Shown: positions 1 through 6,299 of the stretch, piece by piece
Position numbering within the stretch: the first letter of the stretch is position 1
How the letters are laid out: every line of letters begins with the position of its first letter
DNA from: a virus
IMG/VR virus record: IMGVR_UViG_3300033149_003448
Span: 1 to 35,821 of that record
Direction: 5' to 3' (one strand)
DNA length: 35,821 bases
Translations under genes and position numbers: made by a program
Notes under the pieces: model-generated
The model's input: the letters and a program-made list of their open reading frames with translations, nothing else
Told to the model about the DNA's origin: nothing
The model's database searches: none

Positions 1-114
1 CGGTGGGTATTAGACCACCTCCGGGAGCTGCGCGGCCGGGACCTGGCCTGCTGGTGCCGGCTGGACAAGCCGTGTCACGCGGACGTGTTGCTTCAGGTGG
101 CGAACGCGCCGAAA
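1..114. repeat. Terminal direct repeat, left copy
   Basis: These 114 bases are identical to 35708-35821. The match stops exactly at the window end, so it is either the overlap left by a circular assembly or a short terminal redundancy. It lies inside the DUF4326 coding sequence and the reading frame is continuous across the join, which favours a circular or circularly permuted molecule. Confidence 0.95.
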
Positions 115-135
115 AACGAAAGGAGAGCGCCGTGA
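1..135 (+). CDS. DUF4326 protein, C-terminal part (gene crosses the window ends)
   Basis: The frame is open from base 1 to a TGA at 133-135. It repeats the last 38 codons of the gene that starts at 35492 and then adds six residues before the stop. Joined across the ends, the protein is about 116 residues. The visible part carries the CWC..DKPCHAD motif typical of DUF4326, a small family common in phages with no established function. The stop overlaps the GTG of the next gene (GTGA). Confidence 0.85.
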   Translation, partial: RWVLDHLRELRGRDLACWCRLDKPCHADVLLQVANAPKNERRAP

Positions 136-254
136 AGAACAAGGACTACCAGCGCCTGCGGACGTACTACAGCTTGAAAAAGGCTCGCGAGGAGTTTCGC
201 GCGTTGCCGCCGGCGAAGGTCGAGGAAGGCCGCGAGCGCAAGGAGGGCGACTAA
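132..254 (+). CDS. Small charged hypothetical protein, 40 aa
   Basis: GTG start at 132 overlaps the DUF4326 stop, with an AAGGAG ribosome-binding site at about 119-125. The product is a 40-residue lysine/arginine/glutamate-rich peptide (KNKDYQRLRTYYSLKK...), probably helical. I recognise no family. Its stop overlaps the ATG of the next gene by one base. A longer frame reading from base 3 is rejected because it has no initiation signal and runs over the DUF4326 frame. Confidence 0.6.
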   Translation: MKNKDYQRLRTYYSLKKAREEFRALPPAKVEEGRERKEGD

Positions 255-847
255 TGCCTAAACTCTCGACCGTGACCCCCAAGGACGTGATGGGCTGGGA
301 GCCATGTCTTCATCGAGAGCGGGTGCTTGACTTCTTCGGCCGGCGCAAGCGCGTCAATGCGCTTGATGTTTTGCAGACAGAAAAGATTCGGAGCGCTCAC
401 AAGCTTTGGTGCGTGCTTCGCCCGGCTATGCTGCCGAGGCAACTTTTGCACGAGTTGGCTTGCGACTTTGCCGCTCGGGTACTAGAGCGTTTTGGCGACG
501 AGAACGACTTCGGGGCGTGGTGGGCCGTTGCGGCGAAACTGGGGTGGCTTGAGGGTTTGGTGAGCGACCGGGCTTTGAGCGAGATAGCCTGCCGGGTCGG
601 GGTTCGAGCCCACGTTCGGGCAATACGGGAGCCCGAGGACTTTCTCGAGCAAGTGACCGAGACAATCTTGTCTGCCGCCTCAACCGACGACATGGCCGCC
701 TTGCACGCCTCAAGGGCTGCTGGGTGGGTAACTTGGTGGGCCATACTAGTTGGCAAGCCCGGATTTAGCTGGACGTCTCGTGCTGTCGAGTACCGGGCGC
801 AGGTTGCTCACGTTCTGGCGCGGCTAAGGGGGCTGAAAGCGAGGTGA
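254..847 (+). CDS. Hypothetical helical phage protein, 197 aa
   Basis: ATG at 254 overlaps the preceding TAA. The product appears all-helical and begins with a PCLHRERVLDFFG-like segment followed by LLHELACDFAARVL. The layout resembles helical phage early proteins often listed as unknown or immunity-like, but no catalytic motif is visible and I do not assign a function. It lies in the early unit upstream of a MazG-like gene. The GGTTCGAGCCC word at 601-611 looks like a tRNA T-arm but is coding. Confidence 0.7.
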   Translation: MPKLSTVTPKDVMGWEPCLHRERVLDFFGRRKRVNALDVLQTEKIRSAHKLWCVLRPAMLPRQLLHELACDFAARVLERFGDENDFGAWWAVAAKLGWLEGLVSDRALSEIACRVGVRAHVRAIREPEDFLEQVTETILSAASTDDMAALHASRAAGWVTWWAILVGKPGFSWTSRAVEYRAQVAHVLARLRGLKAR

Positions 848-851
848 CGTG

Positions 852-1160
852 ATGGTGCCAGAGGAAGACGTTTTGGACCGGGTGGAAGCGGAGTTGAGGT
901 ACGCCCGGAGCAAGTTTCCCGGGTGGCCGACCGACGTGATTCACGCCACCGCCATCGTGGCCGAGGAAGCGGGCGAGGCGGTCAAGGCTGCCCTGCGGTT
1001 CACGTACGAGGACGGTTCGTGGCATAAGCTGCGGGAGGAGCTGGTGCAGACGGCGGCGATGGCAATTCGCGCGCTGCAAAACCTGGACGCCGCAGAGGCG
1101 CGGCGGTCTGAGACGGTGGTGGACCGCGAGCGAGAAGCTGCGGGGGGCGGCCATGGGTAA
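852..1160 (+). CDS. MazG-like nucleotide pyrophosphohydrolase
   Basis: This 102-residue protein contains the EExxE metal-binding motif of the all-alpha NTP pyrophosphatase superfamily (Glu38, Glu39, Glu42 in AEEAGEAVKA), after a FPGWP segment common in phage members. Family enzymes hydrolyse (d)NTPs to the monophosphate and pyrophosphate. In phages they are thought to adjust nucleotide pools or alarmones. The ATG at 852 is preferred over GTG 849 because it is better spaced from the GAGG at 841-844. Its end overlaps the DUF1064 gene by 8 bases. Confidence 0.8.
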   Translation: MVPEEDVLDRVEAELRYARSKFPGWPTDVIHATAIVAEEAGEAVKAALRFTYEDGSWHKLREELVQTAAMAIRALQNLDAAEARRSETVVDREREAAGGGHG

Positions 1161-1488
1161 GCGACACACGGCGGCGGTTCGCAGCGGCAAGTATGCCAGC
1201 AAGGCAGAGGAGGCCCGCGCGGCGGAATTGCGGCTACTGGAGCGTGCCGGCGAAATCTGCGGGCTGGAAGAGCACCCGCGCTTTAAGCTGCGCGGCTTCA
1301 ACGGCGCGGTAGTCAAGCACTACACGGCGGATTTTCGGTATATCTCCGGGGGACGGGAATACGTCGAGGATGTCAAGGGGCGGAAATTCCGCGACTGGCC
1401 GATGACCGAAAAATTGTTTCGGGACAATTACCCGTCGATTCGGTTCCGCGTGATTCGCCGGACCCGTAGCGGGTGGAAGGAGGTTTGA
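1153..1488 (+). CDS. DUF1064 phage protein (PD-(D/E)XK nuclease-like)
   Basis: This 111-residue protein has the recognisable DUF1064 layout: a basic N-terminus (KYASKAEEARAAEL), a YTADFRY strand, then YVEDVKG, in which D and the E-D-V-K pattern look like a PD-(D/E)XK nuclease core. The family occurs in phage recombination and replication modules, where it may replace a Holliday-junction resolvase; that role is inferred. The ATG overlaps the MazG-like gene. Confidence 0.8.
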   Translation: MGKRHTAAVRSGKYASKAEEARAAELRLLERAGEICGLEEHPRFKLRGFNGAVVKHYTADFRYISGGREYVEDVKGRKFRDWPMTEKLFRDNYPSIRFRVIRRTRSGWKEV

Positions 1489-1490
1489 CG

Positions 1491-1763
1491 GTGGAAAACC
1501 GGGACGCGTCGATACTCACAGAGGCGCACAAGCTGGTCACGGGTGACCGGCACGAAGAATATGGCGGCTGGCGAGAGGATTACCAGGCCGTTGCAGATTT
1601 TTTCCGCCTGCTTTCGGGCGTCAAGTTGAGTCCGGAGCAGTGCCTGAAATTTATGCTCGCGGTCAAATTGTCGCGGGAATCGCGCAAACACAAGAGGGAC
1701 AATCTCGTTGACCTCTGCGGTTATGCGGAGGGTCTTAACCGGCTGGAGGAGGGCGCGGAATGA
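1491..1763 (+). CDS. DUF6378-like phage protein, 90 aa
   Basis: GTG at 1491 follows a strong AAGGAGG (about 1478-1484). This is better than the upstream start at 1473, which would overlap the DUF1064 coding end. The sequence contains ILTEAHKLVTGDRHEEYGG...FMLAVKLSRESRKHKRDNLVDLCGYAE. This pattern (TGDR..YG, then K..R......KRDN..D..GY) I know from DUF6378, a small phage family of unknown activity that sits near nucleotide metabolism genes. Confidence 0.8.
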   Translation: MENRDASILTEAHKLVTGDRHEEYGGWREDYQAVADFFRLLSGVKLSPEQCLKFMLAVKLSRESRKHKRDNLVDLCGYAEGLNRLEEGAE

Positions 1764-2191
1764 AGAAGCGGCGATTACGGATTTACGTTGCCGGGCCGTA
1801 CAGCGCGGACAACGTGCTGACGGTTTTCGGGAATATGCGCCGGGGTATAGAAGAGTCGGCGCGCCTGTTCGAAGGCGGGGTTGCTCCGTTCTGCCCGTGG
1901 TTGGATTATCAGTTCGCCCTGGCGGCCCGGCGCATCCACACCGTGGAGGAATACTACGACTACTCCACGGCCTGGCTGGAGGCGTCCGATGCCCTGGTGG
2001 TGGTAGGTAACCGCAGCGGTTTACCGGGGCCGGATACCAGCCGGGGAACGCGGGCCGAGGTTGCGCGGGCGCGAGAGCTGGGCATCCCCGTGTTTTTCAG
2101 CTCGGCCGAGTTCTGGGCAACAGTCGAGCGCGGCGACGTGCCGCGCCGGGAACCCATGGAGCCGCGGGGGGAAGAGGGGGGTGTCGCGTGA
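1760..2191 (+). CDS. Nucleoside 2-deoxyribosyltransferase-like protein
   Basis: This 143-residue protein opens with RIYVAGPYSA, the nucleotide-binding strand and loop of the nucleoside deoxyribosyltransferase/DUF4406 superfamily. SDALVVVG and SRGTRAEVARARELGIPVFF follow, where the Glu of the GTRAEV segment is at the usual catalytic position. Members cleave or transfer N-glycosidic bonds of deoxynucleosides. The phage substrate is not predictable, but salvage or base-modification roles fit the neighbouring MazG-like gene. ATGA overlap with the gene before; GTGA overlap with the gene after. Confidence 0.75.
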   Translation: MKKRRLRIYVAGPYSADNVLTVFGNMRRGIEESARLFEGGVAPFCPWLDYQFALAARRIHTVEEYYDYSTAWLEASDALVVVGNRSGLPGPDTSRGTRAEVARARELGIPVFFSSAEFWATVERGDVPRREPMEPRGEEGGVA

Positions 2192-3150
2192 TTGCCGGAG
2201 GGCAATACAGGATTCCCGTGCACAAGGTCAGCACCGCTTTTTCCCTGTATACCATCGGAGATATTCATTTGGGTAACCGCAGTTGCGCGCTGGACGTGTT
2301 ACGGGCCGACGTGGCGGCCGTTCGTTCTAATCCTCACGCTTACTGGATTGGTATGGGCGACTACGGGGACTTCGTCGCCCCGGCCGACAAGCGCTGGGAC
2401 CCGCTGACGGTAGACGCGCGGGCGAAGGTTACCGACCTGGCCAATTGGGGGGTGTTTCTGGCGGAGATGGTGCGCGACGAGTTAGCGCCGATAAAGGACC
2501 GGTGTATCGGGCTGTTGACCGGCAACCACGAAGACGCCTTCGAAACCCGGCAGGCGCAACGGCTGCACGGCTGGTTGTGCACCGAGCTGGGCGTTCCTGA
2601 CCTCGGCTATTCGTGTTTCCGCGACCTCGTGTTTTTCAAGTCCGGCTGTGGCGACGGCTCCGGCGACGGCTCCGGCTCCGGCGACGGTTCCGGCCACAGC
2701 GATGGCTCCGGCTTCGGTTGCGGCGACGGCGCATGCTCTAGCTACGGCCTCGGCGCGGGCCCCCGGCGCGGTCCAACGCGTTCATACCGAATCTACGCGC
2801 ATCACGGCGCCGGCGCGGCGCAAACCAAGGGCGGAAAACTGAATCGTCTTGACCGCTTTGCCTCTGCAAACAAGGCGGACCTTTATCTTGTCGGTCACGT
2901 CCACGACCAGCTCTTCCTGCCGATATCGCGCCTGGGGGCGGACCGCTGCTGTACTCGGGTTGTCGAACAGAAATCGCTGGCGATTTTCACCGGTACATAC
3001 CTCAAAACATACGGTAAGGGTAAAGCGGGCTACGGCGAGCGCAGGGGGTACAGCCCCGTACCGCTCGGGGCCAGCCGGGTTGATTTCCAGCCGTTCGACC
3101 GCACCTGGTGCCCGCGCCATCCGTCCATGACCGCGCGGGTGGTGGTATAG
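2188..3150 (+). CDS. Calcineurin-like metallophosphoesterase with Gly-Asp/Ser repeat insert
   Basis: GTG start at 2188. The 320-residue protein shows all metallophosphoesterase motifs in order: GDIHLG (24-29), GMGDYGD, GNHED, HHG and GHVHD. A low-complexity block at about residues 151-191 (GDGSGDGSGSGDGSG...) lies between the GNHED and HHG motifs. It is in frame and interrupts the catalytic domain at what should be a surface loop. The same DNA repeat occurs in two other genes (34352 and 35023). Phage enzymes of this type are often annotated as DNA-repair or nucleotide phosphoesterases; substrate unknown. Last gene of the early unit. Confidence 0.88.
   Translation: MIAGGQYRIPVHKVSTAFSLYTIGDIHLGNRSCALDVLRADVAAVRSNPHAYWIGMGDYGDFVAPADKRWDPLTVDARAKVTDLANWGVFLAEMVRDELAPIKDRCIGLLTGNHEDAFETRQAQRLHGWLCTELGVPDLGYSCFRDLVFFKSGCGDGSGDGSGSGDGSGHSDGSGFGCGDGACSSYGLGAGPRRGPTRSYRIYAHHGAGAAQTKGGKLNRLDRFASANKADLYLVGHVHDQLFLPISRLGADRCCTRVVEQKSLAIFTGTYLKTYGKGKAGYGERRGYSPVPLGASRVDFQPFDRTWCPRHPSMTARVVV
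2638..2760 (+). repeat. GGC-NNC hexanucleotide array inside phosphoesterase gene
   Basis: About 120 bases with a six-base period (GGC followed by GAC, TCC, TAC or similar), encoding alternating Gly and Asp/Ser. It shares exact words such as GGCGACGGCTCCGGC with the arrays at 34558-34681 and 35035-35490. The flanking sequence has normal phosphoesterase motifs, so the array looks like an insertion or expansion. Confidence 0.85.
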
Positions 3151-3153
3151 TGT

Positions 3154-3191
3154 CTTGACAACTAGCGTCAAGGCGGCTAATGTTTTTAGCC
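3154..3191 (+). promoter_or_regulatory. Late-unit promoter with two dyads
   Basis: TTGACA (3155-3160) and TAATGT (3178-3183) are separated by 17 bases. A dyad CTTGAC-N7-GTCAAG (3154-3172) covers the -35 box, and GGCTAA-N5-TTAGCC (3175-3191) covers the -10 box and the likely start point. Both would suit operator binding. It lies in the only non-coding gap between the early genes and the methyltransferase/terminase block. The -10 match is moderate. Confidence 0.6.
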
Positions 3192-3266
3192 CTTACGCCC
3201 TCGGTAGAGGTGTAACGCGGTGAAATCTGTTGCAACCGCGGTAAACTTTACTGCAAGGAGGCGGGT
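3192..3266 (+). promoter_or_regulatory. Leader of the late unit with imperfect direct repeats
   Basis: The 75-base leader contains two similar segments, one starting AACGCGGTGAAA (about 3214) and the other AACCGCGGTAAA (about 3234), each ending in TGCA or CTGCA. CGCGGT (3216-3221) can pair with ACCGCG (3235-3240). The ribosome-binding site AAGGAGG at 3255-3261 is left outside this hairpin. The repeats may be protein-binding sites. Confidence 0.35.
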
Positions 3267-4361
3267 GTGTCTGACGTAATTAGTCCCTACGCGCTCGGCC
3301 GCGTCCACCGCGCCGATTGCCTGGAGGCGATGGCCGCGCTGCCCGAGGCATCAATCTCGGCGGTAATCACCGACCCGCCGTATGGGTTGGGTTTCATGGG
3401 CCGGAAATGGGATGCCCAGCCGCCCGGCTCCGAAATCCCTGCGGCGATGCTGCGCGTCGCCAAACCCGGCGCGCACCTGGTGGCGTTCGGCGGTACCGGC
3501 GGATGGTTCGGTTGGGGTACGGCGCTCAAGCCGGCGTGGGAGCCCGTTGTTCTTGCCCGCAAGCCACTGGAGGGCGCGGTCGCGGCGAACGCACAAAAGC
3601 ACGGGACCGGGGCGCTGAATATCGAGGCGGGGAGAATCGGAACGACAAAACAAGTTCCCCGCTCGGTCGGGAAGGGGCCAGCGGGGTATGGGGGCGGCTG
3701 GGGGCCGAGGAAGCCGGAACACGGCGGAATGCGCCCGGACATCGGCCGCTGGCCCGCAAACCTGGCGCTTGACGAGGCCGCGGCGGAAATGCTTGACGAG
3801 CAGAGTGGATACCCTCATGGCAACAAAAACCCATCTCCCCGCGGGGGCTATAACGCCACTTGCTATCGAGTAGGTACCAGCGGAGACCGGATTGACGGGG
3901 CGTGTGGTTGTAGCGGCGGCGGCGCCTCCCGGTTCTTCTACGTCGCTAAGGCGTCGCGGTCCGAACGCGATGCGGGGCAGGAAGGCTTTGCGCCCCACCG
4001 AGAGGCCGATCGCAAGAGGGCTAACGGCCCCGGCGGCGATAACCCGCGCAACCGAACCAATATACCCGTCCGGAATTTCCACCCAACGGTCAAGCCGTTG
4101 GCCTTGATGCGCTGGCTGGTCCGCCTAGTAGCGCCCCCCGGCGGAATCGTTCTGGACCCGTTCGCCGGCTCGGGAACCACCGGGTGCGCGTGCGAGATGG
4201 AGGGCGTTGCCTGGTTGGGATTTGACCGCGAGGCCGGATATTGCGAGATTGCCGGTGCGCGCGTGAAATACTGGCGCGCGGTAGCCGAGGCTCGGGGCAA
4301 AGGCCTGACGCCGGTCGAATACCGCGCGGGGCAAAAAACGCTTTTCGGGGGAGAGACATGA
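3267..4361 (+). CDS. DNA methyltransferase, N6-adenine/N4-cytosine (beta class)
   Basis: GTG at 3267 has an excellent AAGGAGG upstream. The 364-residue protein has DPPY (motif IV, residues 36-39) near the N-terminus and FAGSGTT (motif I, 299-305) near the C-terminus, preceded by HPTVKPLALM and LDPFAG. This order is that of beta-class amino-methyltransferases, which use S-adenosylmethionine to methylate adenine N6 or cytosine N4. The central part (about 100-240) would be the target-recognition region. No restriction partner is nearby, so it is probably a solitary enzyme protecting phage DNA. ATGA overlap with the C5 methyltransferase. Confidence 0.92.
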   Translation: MSDVISPYALGRVHRADCLEAMAALPEASISAVITDPPYGLGFMGRKWDAQPPGSEIPAAMLRVAKPGAHLVAFGGTGGWFGWGTALKPAWEPVVLARKPLEGAVAANAQKHGTGALNIEAGRIGTTKQVPRSVGKGPAGYGGGWGPRKPEHGGMRPDIGRWPANLALDEAAAEMLDEQSGYPHGNKNPSPRGGYNATCYRVGTSGDRIDGACGCSGGGASRFFYVAKASRSERDAGQEGFAPHREADRKRANGPGGDNPRNRTNIPVRNFHPTVKPLALMRWLVRLVAPPGGIVLDPFAGSGTTGCACEMEGVAWLGFDREAGYCEIAGARVKYWRAVAEARGKGLTPVEYRAGQKTLFGGET

Positions 4362-5122
4362 ATGAGCTGGTATTATTTGCGGGGGCAGGCGGTGGAATCC
4401 TGGGGGGAATCCTCCTTGGCTGGCGCACCGTCTGCGCTGTTGAAATTGATGCCTACTGCCGAAGCGTCTTGTTTGCGCGGCAAAAAGACGGTATATTATC
4501 CCCGTTCCCCGTATGGGATGACGTTACGACGTTTGACGGACGGCCATGGCGCGGATACATTGATGTGGTATCGGGGGGATTCCCGTGTCAGGACATATCT
4601 GCGGCCGGGCGGGGCGCGGGAATCGGCGGGGAAAGAAGCGGATTGTGGGCCGAGTTCGCCAGAATCATTAGCGAAGTACAACCCCGCTTTATACTCGTGG
4701 AAAACAGCCCAATACTCACTTCTCGGGGGCTTGACCGAGTTCTCGGGGACCTGGCCACGCTGGGGTATGATGCGCGATGGGGAGTGCTGGGCGCTTACCA
4801 CGCGGGAGCCCCGCACCGGCGCGAGAGAATCTGGATTCTGGCCTACCCCCACGGTAAGCGACAGCTGGTTTGTCGGGATTTCCCGGGAGACGGCGCGTCG
4901 AAATATCGACGGGGGGGGGCGGGGCAAAACACAGCTAGCAGCTGTCGCGAAATACCGGGGCGGGGCTGGTGGCCTGAACCCGGAGTGGGTCGCCTGGCTG
5001 ATGGGGTGGCCCATCGGGTGGACCGGATTAGCGCCCTTGGTAACGGACAGGTTCCAGCGGTGGTTAGATTGGTTTGGCGGTTACTGACCGCCCCGGGGGA
5101 TGAGATACATGAAACGCCGTAA
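4358..5122 (+). CDS. DNA cytosine-C5 methyltransferase
   Basis: This 254-residue protein starts LVLFAGAGGGILGG (motif I) and has the catalytic GGFPCQDIS (Pro76-Cys77-Gln78, motif IV), LVENSPIL (motif VI), PHRRERIWI (motif VIII) and a C-terminal RVDRISALGNGQVPA (motifs IX-X). It transfers methyl groups from S-adenosylmethionine to cytosine C5. It is short for the family, so the recognition domain is small. Nearly the whole gene is overlapped in another frame by an ORF at 4362-5087 that also carries family-like motifs. Confidence 0.92.
   Translation: MNELVLFAGAGGGILGGILLGWRTVCAVEIDAYCRSVLFARQKDGILSPFPVWDDVTTFDGRPWRGYIDVVSGGFPCQDISAAGRGAGIGGERSGLWAEFARIISEVQPRFILVENSPILTSRGLDRVLGDLATLGYDARWGVLGAYHAGAPHRRERIWILAYPHGKRQLVCRDFPGDGASKYRRGGAGQNTASSCREIPGRGWWPEPGVGRLADGVAHRVDRISALGNGQVPAVVRLVWRLLTAPGDEIHETP
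4362..5087 (+). CDS. Overlapping-frame phage protein within the C5 methyltransferase gene
   Basis: The ATG lies 4 bases after the methyltransferase ATG (ATGAATG), so both can use the same GGGGGAGAG ribosome-binding site. The 241-residue product contains GDSRVRTYL, ESAGKEADCGPSSPESLAKY, SWKTAQYSLLGG, TWPRWGMMRDGECW, GFWPTPTVSD and LNPEWVAWLMGWPIGWT. I recall these motifs from a phage protein family encoded near C5 methyltransferases, usually annotated loosely as methyltransferase-associated; no function is established. Chance reproduction of so many motifs is unlikely, hence a dual-coding call. This rests on memory of the family, not on a search. Confidence 0.65.
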   Translation: MSWYYLRGQAVESWGESSLAGAPSALLKLMPTAEASCLRGKKTVYYPRSPYGMTLRRLTDGHGADTLMWYRGDSRVRTYLRPGGARESAGKEADCGPSSPESLAKYNPALYSWKTAQYSLLGGLTEFSGTWPRWGMMRDGECWALTTREPRTGARESGFWPTPTVSDSWFVGISRETARRNIDGGGRGKTQLAAVAKYRGGAGGLNPEWVAWLMGWPIGWTGLAPLVTDRFQRWLDWFGGY

Positions 5123-5309
5123 ACGTCGCAGGTGTCAATGGTGCGATTGCGATATCGAAACGGGGGAGCTGTGTCACGAGTGTCAGCCCAAGCGGGCGGC
5201 CGTCGCTACGGCGCTGGACCGCCTGTGCGCGATACTCTGGCCTCGGCCGCCGCGGCGAAAGCGTCGGGCGGTCGGGAGGGAAAATCGAAACGGGAGAAAA
5301 ACGGCATGA
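5100..5309 (+). CDS. Small zinc-ribbon-like basic protein
   Basis: ATG at 5100 follows a GGGGG run, and the gene overlaps the methyltransferase end by 23 bases. The 69-residue protein begins with a basic stretch (MKRRKRRR) and then CQWCDCDI...ELCHEC, a C-x2-C...C-x2-C arrangement able to hold one zinc. The C-terminal half is Arg-rich. Nucleic-acid binding is plausible; the family is unknown. An in-frame ATG at 5109 is an alternative start. Confidence 0.6.
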   Translation: MRYMKRRKRRRCQWCDCDIETGELCHECQPKRAAVATALDRLCAILWPRPPRRKRRAVGRENRNGRKTA

Positions 5310-5560
5310 CCGAGCCCCCTGCGGTTCGCCGGGCGCTGCGCGACGGGGTCGTGCATGTAGTTCAGGTAGACTACAATCGCCGAAAAATTTGGAAAAAAAT
5401 CCGGCGGCACTGGAACAGCCTCAGCGCCAGGCAGCGCCGCGTCGCCGAACTGCATAGCGGACAAGGATATACGTTCTCCAGCGTCGCCTGGATTATGGGC
5501 CTGAAACGCTCCACGATTACGACGCACTGGATGCGCATACTGCGGAAAATCGACCTGTAG
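5306..5560 (+). CDS. HTH transcriptional regulator (LuxR/sigma region 4-like)
   Basis: ATG at 5306 overlaps the previous stop (ATGA). The 84-residue protein ends in LSARQRRVAELHSGQGYTFSSVAWIMGLKRSTITTHWMRILRKI, which matches the layout of the GerE/LuxR or sigma-region-4 helix-turn-helix: LS..Q..V..L, then A..MG...STI..H...I..K. It is a candidate activator or repressor of phage transcription, located at the head of the late unit ahead of terminase. The regulated promoter is not known. Confidence 0.75.
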   Translation: MTEPPAVRRALRDGVVHVVQVDYNRRKIWKKIRRHWNSLSARQRRVAELHSGQGYTFSSVAWIMGLKRSTITTHWMRILRKIDL

Positions 5561-5725
5561 CGTGTAGACCACCGCCCTATAGGGTAGACGCACAGCCCCG
5601 ATACCAGGGGCGCGTCCGGGTCCGGTGGGCAACCCCCTGGCGACGCAGATGCCCGCCAGAATACTAACCGGCTTGGGGGTCGGTAGACTGCCGGCCCCTA
5701 GGCCACAAAAATACGCGGGGTGCGA
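5561..5725 (+). other. 165-base gap without a clear gene
   Basis: No convincing ORF is present. It holds a perfect 10-base palindrome CCCTATAGGG (5575-5584) and a GC-rich imperfect hairpin at about 5677-5700, where GGGG/CCCC and CGG/CCG are separated by TAGACTG. The hairpin is followed by TAGGCCACAAAAAT. A terminator or a regulatory site for the following short genes is possible. I see no good -35/-10 pair. Confidence 0.3.
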
Positions 5726-5899
5726 GTGCGCAAACGCAAGCTGATTATGACCGTGCCCAGTCTCCTGGCCGAACTAGAGCGGGTCGCAGCCGCCTACCGA
5801 CCCGACCACGAAGACCGCACCGCACACCTGATAGGCGCGCTCGAGTCGGTCAAGTTCGCAATCGCGTGGGAAGCGCAGGAAAAGGGCGAGCTTATATGA
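5726..5899 (+). CDS. Small helical hypothetical protein, 57 aa
   Basis: The frame begins with GTG at 5726, preceded by GCGGGG at 5715-5720; GTG 5720 and ATG 5747 are in-frame alternatives. The product reads RKRKLIMTVPSLLAELERVAAAYRP...LIGALESVKFAIAWEAQEKGEL, with a basic start and two amphipathic helices. No family is recognised. Its stop overlaps the ATG of the next gene (ATGA), which supports its being translated. Confidence 0.5.
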   Translation: MRKRKLIMTVPSLLAELERVAAAYRPDHEDRTAHLIGALESVKFAIAWEAQEKGELI

Positions 5900-6096
5900 C
5901 CGCTTCCCCCGCGTGCCCGACGTGTAAACACTGCCACGGGACGCTGACAATCCTCGTTGGTGTAGACGGTCAGCCGGCCGGCGGAGAGGTGACCCCGTAC
6001 TGCGCCAAGGCCAAGGAGGTTGCCGAACAATTCGACCGCAGGGCAATACCAACAGCTAACGGTTGGTGCCCGCTGTGGGAAGAGGCCGAAAACTGA
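5896..6096 (+). CDS. Small zinc-binding-like protein, 66 aa
   Basis: ATG at 5896 overlaps the upstream TGA. It has CPTCKHCHG near the N-terminus and single Cys residues in PYCAKA and GWCPLW, so a four-cysteine zinc site is plausible. GWCPLW near the C-terminus is a motif I associate with small phage or bacterial cysteine-rich proteins of unknown role. One-base overlap (TGATG) with the next gene. Confidence 0.65.
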   Translation: MTASPACPTCKHCHGTLTILVGVDGQPAGGEVTPYCAKAKEVAEQFDRRAIPTANGWCPLWEEAEN

Positions 6097-6242
6097 TGGA
6101 CTACGGACAACGCAACGGAGCAGGTCGCGGCCGGGGAATGCCCGGCGGCGGTAGACGCAACCGCAACCAAGGCCCTTGCAGGCGCGGCGGGCCAGGATAC
6201 GGTAACGGCGGGGGGCGCGGAAGAGGAAGGGGCCGTGCCTAA
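6096..6242 (+). CDS. Gly/Arg-rich (RGG-box-like) micro-protein
   Basis: ATG at 6096 in a TGATG overlap. The product is 48 residues, made largely of Gly, Arg and Asn: GRGRGMPGGGRRNRNQ, then RRGGPGYGNGGGRGRGRGRA. This composition resembles RGG boxes, which bind RNA or DNA without a fold. No ordered domain is visible. The tight coupling to the gene before suggests that it is translated, but low complexity makes the call uncertain. Confidence 0.5.
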   Translation: MDYGQRNGAGRGRGMPGGGRRNRNQGPCRRGGPGYGNGGGRGRGRGRA

Positions 6243-6299
6243 GCTGATACCATCCATCCCGTGGCTTGATAGCGCGATAGCCGTGATACCCAAACGGTA

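Noticed and set aside
601-611. GGTTCGAGCCC, a tRNA T-arm-like word (another at 31111-31121)
   Set aside because: No acceptor, D or anticodon stems fit around either copy, and both lie inside coding sequence.
3351-4082. 243-codon reverse ORF opposite the methyltransferase
   Set aside because: Antisense shadow; the forward frame has DPPY and FAGSGTT motifs and a strong ribosome-binding site.
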